A stretch of 14,365 nucleotides of DNA from Halobacteriales archaeon SW_5_68_122 (lineage in GTDB: Archaea; Halobacteriota; Halobacteria; Halobacteriales; Haloarculaceae), in assembly GCA_003022815.1 (NCBI GenBank), contig PXSL01000082.1, positions 1 through 14,365 of the forward strand, read 5' to 3'. Under the pieces are notes generated by a model. The model did not search any database. It saw nothing but the letters and a program-made list of their open reading frames with translations, and was not told the origin of the DNA. Position 1 is the stretch's first letter; each line of letters starts with the position of its first letter. Positions 1 through 4,675 of this stretch are shown one piece after another. Made by a program: the position numbers and the translations under genes.

Positions 1-1
1 C

Positions 2-1474
2 GGCGAGGGCGGCAAGAACATGCTGCTGTGGTTCGCGTTCCTGACCATCATCCTGGTGGTCGCGGTGTTCGCGCTGGTGGTCGCCATCGTCTTCGACGCA
101 TTCCCGCAGGTGACGACCGCGAGCACGATTTACATCGCGCTGGCGCTCGCGTTCGGAGCGTACCTCTATCAGTTGAACGGGCCGTTCCTCCCGGGAACGG
201 TGGTTTTCGTCGCCGGCGTGTTCGCGGGCGTCTACGTCGGCATCCAGTACCCGTTCGCGCTGTTCCCGGCGGTCGGCGACGCGGCGTATCCGACGGGAAC
301 CATCGTCCTCTCAGACGTGCTCGGCCTCGGGGGCGGGCAGTGGCTTCCCGGCTCCTCGGCCGTCGCGATGAACCCCAACCGGGCCGCGTGGGTCCCGATG
401 GTCATGGTGTATGCGGGCGTCGCCAGCGCGCTCCCGGTGTGGGTCCTGCTGCAACCGCGCGACTACCTGTCGTCGTTCCTCTTGTACACAGGCGTCGGCG
501 GGACGCTCTTGTCGGTCATCATCGGGACGGTGCTCGCCACGTCCGCGGAGCCGCTCGTCGTCGACAGCAGCCTCGGGGCGTTCGAGGGCTTCTGGGGCGT
601 CGAAGGTGCGGGACTGGCGCCGCTGTTCCCGCTGCTCTTTATCACCATCGCCTGCGGGACCATCAGCGGGTTCCACTCGCTCGTCTCGTCGGGAACGACG
701 GCCAAGCAGTTGAACAAGGAGACCGACGCCCGTCTCATCGGGTACGGCGGGATGCTCGGAGAGGGCCTGCTGGCCTCCGTTGCGCTGATCACGCTCGGGG
801 TGGCCGGCTTCGCTGACCCGGCGGGCGGCATCGGCGCCGCCCTGCCGAACTTCGCGACCGGCGGCGGCATCATCCTCACGAGCGTCGGCATCCCCCAGAG
901 CTTCGGGGCGCCGTTCATGGCGCTGGTGCTCGTGAGCTTCCTCCTCACGTCGACCGACACGGCCGTCCGGCTGGGTCGGTACATGATGGAGGAGATAATC
1001 GGCGTCCCGGCCGGCCAGACCGCCGGTAGCTCCGACGTCGGCCGCTACACCAACCCCCTCGTCCAGGCCGTGCCGGCCTACCTGATGGTCATCTCCGGCG
1101 AGTGGCTCACGCTGTGGGCGCTGTTCGGCGGCGCCAACCAGCTGCTCGCGGCGCTGGCACTGCTGACGGCGACCGTCTGGCTGGCCAACTGGCAGGACGA
1201 CAAGCAGCTGTACTCGACGGGGGTGCCGATGGCAATCATGGTCACTATCACCGTCCTCGGGCTCTCGTGGCTGGCATTCTATAGCAACCTGTACCAGAAC
1301 ATCATCCAGGGCGGCGCCGGCGACACCGCGGCGCTGATATCCTCGGTCATCCAGATGGTGCTCGCGCTGGTGCTCATCGGTCTCGCGCTGGGGCTGCTGA
1401 AGAAGGGCTACGACAACATCTCCACCGTCCAGGACCGCTCCGACGGCGCCGCGGCCGAGCCGAGCGACGACTGA
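2..1474 (+). CDS. cstA: Carbon starvation protein A (CstA) family permease, 5'-truncated
   Basis: The frame is open from base 2, so the N-terminal part lies outside the window; about 490 residues are present. CstA proteins are polytopic inner-membrane transporters linked to peptide or pyruvate uptake under carbon limitation. The sequence is a chain of hydrophobic segments with short polar loops. The best family signature is ACGTISGFHSLVSSGTTAKQ (about 650-710), followed by a segment ending RLIGYGGMLGEGLLASVALI. A later loop reads FGGANQLLAALALL (about 1123-1164), matching the conserved NQLLA segment of CstA. The C-terminus is short, polar and acidic (AAAEPSDD). The stop TGA is at 1472-1474, and the next gene converges after about 40 bases. 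The substrate in haloarchaea is not known. Family assignment is from recalled motifs and is strong; the exact substrate is inference. Confidence 0.9.
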   Translation, partial: GEGGKNMLLWFAFLTIILVVAVFALVVAIVFDAFPQVTTASTIYIALALAFGAYLYQLNGPFLPGTVVFVAGVFAGVYVGIQYPFALFPAVGDAAYPTGTIVLSDVLGLGGGQWLPGSSAVAMNPNRAAWVPMVMVYAGVASALPVWVLLQPRDYLSSFLLYTGVGGTLLSVIIGTVLATSAEPLVVDSSLGAFEGFWGVEGAGLAPLFPLLFITIACGTISGFHSLVSSGTTAKQLNKETDARLIGYGGMLGEGLLASVALITLGVAGFADPAGGIGAALPNFATGGGIILTSVGIPQSFGAPFMALVLVSFLLTSTDTAVRLGRYMMEEIIGVPAGQTAGSSDVGRYTNPLVQAVPAYLMVISGEWLTLWALFGGANQLLAALALLTATVWLANWQDDKQLYSTGVPMAIMVTITVLGLSWLAFYSNLYQNIIQGGAGDTAALISSVIQMVLALVLIGLALGLLKKGYDNISTVQDRSDGAAAEPSDD

Positions 1475-1516
1475 CCCGGCCGCGACCCCTTTCGGCGAGA
1501 CAGCGCCCGGGAGCGG

Positions 1517-2118
1517 CTACGCCTCCCGCCGCACGTTTTCGAAGGGGTGCTCGACCCCGTCGGGCGCGACCGCGACGGCCGTCACGGAGTCCTCGCCGGC
1601 CCGGACCCGGACTCGGACGACCTGGGCGTCGCCGCCGTCGAGGGTCGCGGTCGTCACCTCGCGGGTCGTCTCCGTCGACAGAAGCATCACGGACCCCGCC
1701 TTCTCGTACCCGTCGACCGACCCAGTCGTGCAGTCCGTCGCCAGCTCCAGCACCCGGTCTGCGTCCAGCGACGCGACGGGGTCCCGTATCACCTCGGAGT
1801 CCTCGACGACCCGAACGGCCGGGGCCGTCAGGAGCCCGAACCGGCGGCCGCCGGGCGCCTCGCACACCCGCCGGAAGACGGTCGCGGTGACGTCCCGGCG
1901 CGAGGTCAACTGGACGTCCCCGGAGAGGTCGACCCGCACCATTGTCTCGACGGTCGGTTCCTCGGCGACTACGGTGGTGTAGCCGGGCGATTCGGGGAGG
2001 ACCACGGGTGCTGCCGCCTCGGCCTCGATGGACTCCGGCTCCTCGGGCAGGAGCGAACAGCCCGCCAGAGCGACGGCACAGCCGGCGAGAACGGGACGGC
2101 GGCCCGCGAGACCGTCAT
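1517..2118 (-). CDS. Small haloarchaeal lipoprotein with disrupted N-terminal frame
   Basis: The intact body of the frame runs from a GTG at 2005 to TAG at 1517 (162 aa). Upstream of that GTG the same frame continues to a stop at 2147-2149 and encodes a convincing Tat lipoprotein signal: RRPVLAGCAVALAGCSLL, with a twin Arg, two LAGC boxes and Cys codons at 2078-2080 and 2057-2059, followed by an acidic linker. This stretch has no ATG, GTG or TTG start. The natural start, ATG at 2118 (MTVSR), is in another frame, so a 1-nt loss or 2-nt gain between 2118 and about 2100 would restore MTVSR-x-RRPVLAGC. The mature part is about 180 residues, beta-rich and acidic (for example RFGLLTAPAVRVVEDSE), probably surface-anchored. 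I do not recognise a function; it resembles the DUF6517-type haloarchaeal lipoproteins only weakly. The mobile element ends about 12 bases upstream, so the native promoter is probably lost. Confidence 0.65.
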
Positions 2119-2137
2119 AGATACCATAGCGCGGAAA

Positions 2138-2157
2138 CCCACCCCTTTAGGGGTGGG
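2138..2157. repeat. Hairpin at lipoprotein-side end of the mobile element
   Basis: CCCACCCC (2138-2145), loop TTTA, GGGGTGGG (2150-2157): a perfect 8-bp stem. It follows the 45-aa gene on the minus strand by 27 bases and sits 20 bases upstream of the lipoprotein ATG at 2118. Such C-rich/G-rich hairpins mark an end of IS200/IS605-type elements. It could also stop transcription of the 45-aa gene. Confidence 0.6.
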
Positions 2158-2183
2158 AAGGAAGCGCGTACGCTCCGTGCCGC

Positions 2184-2321
2184 TCACTTCGGTTCTCCGC
2201 CTGGCTGAGTTTCCCACCCGTGCAAGAGCATCGCTTTCCATGTGTACCCGCGCCGGTCTTTGATTTCTGTGAGTTCTGCGTGCTGTTCGTCCGACAGTTC
2301 GATGCGGATGTTCTTGACCAC
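2184..2321 (-). CDS. 45-aa ribbon-helix-helix-like small protein of the mobile element
   Basis: This short frame starts at GTG 2321 and stops at TGA 2184-2186. It begins MVKNIRIELSDEQHAELTEI and continues with a second helix around GYTWKAMLLHGW, ending in a Pro/Gly-rich tail. A short beta strand (KNIRIEL) followed by two helices is the layout of MetJ/Arc/CopG ribbon-helix-helix DNA-binding proteins, though at 45 aa it is near the lower limit. Very similar small proteins are, from memory, common in haloarchaeal genomes, often beside IS200/IS605-type sequences. An in-frame TGA lies just upstream of the GTG, so the N-terminus cannot be much longer. A TATA-like palindrome is centred 26 nt upstream, which fits a leaderless message starting at the GTG. 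It could regulate the element or be a domesticated remnant; the function is not known. Confidence 0.6.
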   Translation of the reverse strand: MVKNIRIELSDEQHAELTEIKDRRGYTWKAMLLHGWETQPGGEPK

Positions 2322-2341
2322 ACATCTTGTTCACAACCGTA

Positions 2342-2353
2342 ACACATATGTGT
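2342..2353 (-). promoter_or_regulatory. 12-bp palindrome, likely promoter/operator of the 45-aa gene
   Basis: ACACATATGTGT is a perfect palindrome in the least GC-rich part of the element. Its AT core is centred about 26 nt before the GTG at 2321, the spacing of an archaeal TATA element to a leaderless start. RHH regulators bind short palindromes as dimers, so autoregulation of the 45-aa protein is an attractive inference but is unproven. Confidence 0.35.
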
Positions 2354-2702
2354 GTCGCTCGCATAATCCCGTGTACTGCATCGGAGCCAAAAATGGAGCT
2401 GGTGCAGGGGCCGCCGTAGGCCGGCCCTGAACTCGGGGTCGTTGAATGTGCCGCTCCGACTCCCCTTGTTGGGAGCGCGAAGCACGGGAGTCCACCGAGA
2501 ATTAAAGTGGTGTGTGCCAGCCGGTCGCCCTGGCGTGTTGCCGTGGCGAACGTGCGCTTCCATACGCCAACGCCTCGCCGGAATAAAGCCCGGTGAGAGT
2601 ACGTCGGAGGACACAGAACAGTCTCCTCCGGCCGAACGCTGTGCGTGCAACCCGCCCGTGACAATCGTGGAGTGTGGGCCGAAACCCCATCGCGGGGGAA
2701 CG

Positions 2703-2722
2703 CCTATGACTTCAGTCATGGG
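2703..2722. repeat. Hairpin at the other end of the mobile element
   Basis: CCTATGACT (2703-2711), loop TC, AGTCATGGG (2714-2722): a 9-bp stem with one G-T pair, containing the perfect ATGACT/AGTCAT core. It lies four bases from the TAA of the 226-aa gene (2727-2729, minus strand), so insertion occurred at, or reshaped, the 3' end of that gene. The hairpin may also serve as the terminator for that gene. Confidence 0.55.
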
Positions 2723-2726
2723 TAGT

Positions 2727-3407
2727 TTACCTCCAGAACCGCTTTGCGAGCCGCGAGAGGAGTCCCTCGTCGGGCTTTGTGACGTCCTCCCAGAGGCGGA
2801 ACGCCTCGACGATGTCGGCGGCGTCGCCGGCGACGGCCTCCCGTGCGTCCGGGACGACCACGGCGAGGTTCACCTCGTAGTGGCCGTAGTAGCCGAGTTT
2901 CAGCAGGGTCCGCTCGCGCTGGCCGTCGACGAACTCCCGGACCTCGCCGGGCAACTCGTCGGCGACGAGGACGAACGTGACGTCCGTGCGGTAGTGCTCC
3001 TCGTGGGCCTCGATTCGCTCGTCGGCCAGTTCGTGGCCCAGTTCGACCAGTCGCTCGAGTTCTTCGACCGTCGGGCGGGCGAGACGGCGGGCGTAGAGGT
3101 ATTCCTCGGAACGGTGGTCGGCGTACGACAGCGCTGGATGGAAGAACTGCTTCTGGTTCAGGACCCGCATCTCGCCGTAGAGGTCCCAGCTCTCCCCCCG
3201 GAGTCGGTGGTCCTTCTCGAGCGTATAATTATACATCAGCCGGTCGCTGACCCGGTCGAGGTAGGGGTCCTCTTCCCAGTAGGGGACGTCCTCGACGAGT
3301 TCGTCCGGCAGCTTGGACTTCGGCACCGCCCCCTCCGCCGGGTCCTCCCAGTCGTCGCCGTAGTCCGGTCGTTCCCCGACCGCGCCGGCGTCGGTCCGCT
3401 CGTTCAT
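2727..3407 (-). CDS. Conserved-looking haloarchaeal protein of unknown function (226 aa)
   Basis: The gene runs from ATG 3407 to TAA 2727-2729. The protein is soluble, strongly acidic at the N-terminus (MNERTDAGAVGERPDYGDDW) and basic at the C-terminus (LLSRLAKRFWR). It has no signal peptide or membrane segment. Recognisable stretches are an aromatic block (WDLYGEMRVLNQKQFFHPAL), a helical block around ARRLARPTVEELERLVELGH, and an alternating strand pattern near TDVTFVLVADELPGEVREFV and HYEVNLAVVVPDA. This suggests a mixed alpha/beta fold of a cytoplasmic protein. I do not recognise the family. The ATG overlaps the stop of a 22-codon upstream ORF (ATGA), suggesting translational coupling. Codon use is typical of the host and there is no sign of transfer. 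The frame could be extended upstream of ATG 3407, but the extension is Arg-rich and not credible. Confidence 0.75.
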   Translation of the reverse strand: MNERTDAGAVGERPDYGDDWEDPAEGAVPKSKLPDELVEDVPYWEEDPYLDRVSDRLMYNYTLEKDHRLRGESWDLYGEMRVLNQKQFFHPALSYADHRSEEYLYARRLARPTVEELERLVELGHELADERIEAHEEHYRTDVTFVLVADELPGEVREFVDGQRERTLLKLGYYGHYEVNLAVVVPDAREAVAGDAADIVEAFRLWEDVTKPDEGLLSRLAKRFWR

Positions 3408-3472
3408 CGTCCGTCGCCGGCGAACGTCGCGTCCGCCAAGCGGAGTGCGGGGTTCGTGCCTCGGTACGACAT
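3404..3472 (-). CDS. 22-codon leader ORF overlapping the 226-aa gene
   Basis: ATG 3472 to TGA 3404-3406 encodes MSYRGTNPALRLADATFAGD plus two residues. Its stop overlaps the ATG of the next gene (ATGA). A TATA-like element is centred about 28 nt upstream of this ATG, which is what a leaderless transcript would need, whereas the 226-aa gene itself has no TATA at that spacing. It may be a coupling leader peptide or a small conserved protein. An older N-terminus separated by a frameshift is a less likely alternative. The evidence is positional only. Confidence 0.35.
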   Translation of the reverse strand: MSYRGTNPALRLADATFAGDGR

Positions 3473-3494
3473 GTCGTGGAGGTGCCGTCTGTCC

Positions 3495-3504
3495 GATATA
3501 AACG
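3495..3504 (-). promoter_or_regulatory. TATA-like promoter element for the leader ORF and 226-aa gene
   Basis: On the minus strand this reads CGTTTATATC, the only AT-rich run in this intergenic region. Its centre is about 28 nt before the ATG at 3472, matching archaeal TATA-to-start distance for leaderless transcripts. Confidence 0.45.
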
Positions 3505-3578
3505 CGTCGGTCACCCCCACCGCGCGGAACACGCGGCAGGCTTTTGACGCTGCGGCCCCGACCGTGGGAGTAACAGGC

Positions 3579-3794
3579 ATGGCGAAAGACACGGAAGCCT
3601 GCGGTCGCTGCTCGATGACCGTCGTGGTCGACGCCGTCGACGACGACGAGGAGAACCGCCCGCAGGACCCATTCGACGGCGAGCGCATCGAGGTCGACGG
3701 GCGGGAACTCGAGCGCGTCTCCCCTGAGGCCTGGATGGGGCGGGTCTCCTCGCGGGTGAACGAGGCGGTCAGTCGCCTCGTCTGGGGCCGGTAG
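3579..3794 (+). CDS. Small acidic protein with one CxxC motif (71 aa), unknown function
   Basis: ATG 3579 to TAG 3792-3794. The start MAKDTEACGRCSMTVVVDAV carries a single CGRC pair (residues 8-11), followed by an acidic loop (DAVDDDEENRPQDPF) and a C-terminal helix ending in VSRLVWGR. A lone CxxC could hold half of a zinc site in a dimer or be redox-active. GGAG lies about 8 bases before the ATG, and CTTTTGA (about 3540-3546) may be the TATA element. The gene is divergent from the 226-aa gene. A much longer open frame extends upstream to 2442, but it is antisense to that gene and is not real. Small CxxC proteins of this kind are common in haloarchaea; the function is unknown. Confidence 0.65.
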   Translation: MAKDTEACGRCSMTVVVDAVDDDEENRPQDPFDGERIEVDGRELERVSPEAWMGRVSSRVNEAVSRLVWGR

Positions 3795-4252
3795 CGACGC
3801 CGGGCCTGGTCTCCGAGAGGGGATGCTGAGGGTCCTCGCTTCTTCGGGGAGCCGACGGTACCGACCGCCCGGTGGACCTCTTTCGCAGATTGTATTACTC
3901 GGTGTCATGTTTTATAGTATGTAAATCGGCATAAACAATGCGGCAAACCACGGTATGAGACGGTGTCGCATCGTCAGGATTAAATATCCGTTAACGTCTA
4001 TGCACATGCATGGCACAGGACACAGCCACCTCGGGTCCGGCTGTCGGGACGACGCCTGGCTCTCGATGTCGACGGACGCGACCGTCGTCGTCGACACTCT
4101 CCGATAGCCCGGGGCCGCGGGGCGGGGGGCATTCACCGACCTATCAGTAACGCTTTCCGTACCGTTTCCTTCGGACACGAGACGACCAGCGACCGCGCCG
4201 ACGTCCGGGGGCGGGCGAACCGCTTTTAGGGCCCGCCAGTGTGACACCGAAC
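3795..4252 (+). other. Intergenic region with AT-rich promoter-like segment and possible micro-ORF
   Basis: About 460 bases with no convincing long gene. From 3885 to 3990 the sequence is markedly AT-richer than its surroundings. TTAAATAT at 3980-3987 is a good TATA candidate. Two overlapping micro-frames follow. ATG 4010 gives 46 codons ending at TAA 4148-4150 (begins MAQDTATSGPAVGTTPG), with the better TATA spacing of 26 nt. ATG 4000 or 4006 gives up to 35 codons ending at TAG 4105-4107, with a more halophile-like acidic end (STDATVVVDTLR). They cannot both be right, and the transcript may instead be a small RNA. From 4110 to 4215 I see nothing further. Confidence 0.4.
4221..4229 (+). promoter_or_regulatory. 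TATA-like element for the PPC-polC operon
   Basis: CGCTTTTAG stands out in GC-rich sequence and is centred about 27 nt before ATG 4253. This is the spacing expected for a leaderless transcript and supports that start over the GTG at 4241. Confidence 0.5.
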
Positions 4253-4675
4253 ATGGATTACCAGCGCGTCGAGGGCGGCCGGGAGTACGTGGCCCGCCTC
4301 GAGCACGGCCGGGACTGGCGTGAGCAGATAGAGGCGTTCGCTGACGCCGAGGGGGTCGACGCCGCCTTCTTCTTCGGTCTCGGCGCCGTGCAGGACGCGA
4401 CGCTACTGTTCTACGACCAGGACACCCAGGAGTACGACCCCGTCGAGTTCGACAAGCCGTTCGAGGTGACCGCCGCCGTTGGGAACATCTCGCGGCTGGA
4501 TGGCGAACGGTTCGCGCACACCCACGTCACGCTCTCCCAGGAGGACGGCACCGCCCTGGGCGGCCATCTCGACTCCGCGACGACGTTCGCCGGCGAGCTG
4601 TACCTCCGGGAGTTCGACGCACGTCTCGAGCGGGAGCACGACCCAGTAACCGACCTCGACCTCTGGCCGCTGTAA
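4253..4675 (+). CDS. PPC (DUF296) domain protein, 140 aa
   Basis: The plants-and-prokaryotes-conserved (PPC/DUF296) domain occupies nearly the whole protein. Supporting motifs are the N-terminal GGREYVARLEHGRDW, then FFFGLGAVQDATLLFYD (the family's glycine-rich GxGA segment), and FAHTHVTLSQEDG with GGHLDSATTFAGELYLREFD (the conserved HxH and GGHL segments, which can hold a metal). Stand-alone archaeal and bacterial members are small trimeric proteins often annotated as DNA-binding, but their actual role is unsettled. The start ATG 4253 is chosen because a TATA-like element lies 27 nt upstream. The stop TAA (4673-4675) is immediately followed by the ATG of polC at 4676, so the two are almost certainly co-transcribed. 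The association suggests, but does not prove, a role linked to replication. Confidence 0.85.
   Translation: MDYQRVEGGREYVARLEHGRDWREQIEAFADAEGVDAAFFFGLGAVQDATLLFYDQDTQEYDPVEFDKPFEVTAAVGNISRLDGERFAHTHVTLSQEDGTALGGHLDSATTFAGELYLREFDARLEREHDPVTDLDLWPL

Larger units (their letters stand above)
2131..2725. mobile_element. IS200/IS605-type element or remnant (nonautonomous, about 0.6 kb)
   Basis: The segment lies tightly between the lipoprotein start (2118) and the stop of the next gene (2727-2729) and is bounded by two different hairpins, at 2138-2157 and 2703-2722. Hairpin ends without terminal inverted repeats or target duplication are typical of IS200/IS605/IS1341 elements. There is no complete transposase. 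Inside is a 45-codon RHH-like gene (2184-2321, -). A plus-strand frame around 2409-2570, reading PELGVVECAAPTP and VGSAKHGSP, could be a decayed tnpB 3' end, but I cannot confirm this. Base composition is less GC-rich than the flanks (for example the ACACATATGTGT region). Orientation is unsettled: the C-rich hairpin next to the lipoprotein gene looks like a right end read on the minus strand. Exact boundaries are inferred to within about 10 bases. Confidence 0.5.

Noticed and set aside
1475..1516. Terminator between cstA and the lipoprotein gene
   Set aside because: The gap is GC-rich and short, with no clear stem or T run.
2442..3578. Long plus-strand open frame continuous with the 71-aa gene
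   Set aside because: It runs antisense through the 226-aa gene and the mobile element. Its composition is typical of a GC-rich shadow frame, and a good start with GGAG exists at 3579.
3912..4247. 111-codon minus-strand frame in the intergenic region
   Set aside because: Its composition is not halophile-like, no promoter precedes it, and it lies over plus-strand promoter elements.
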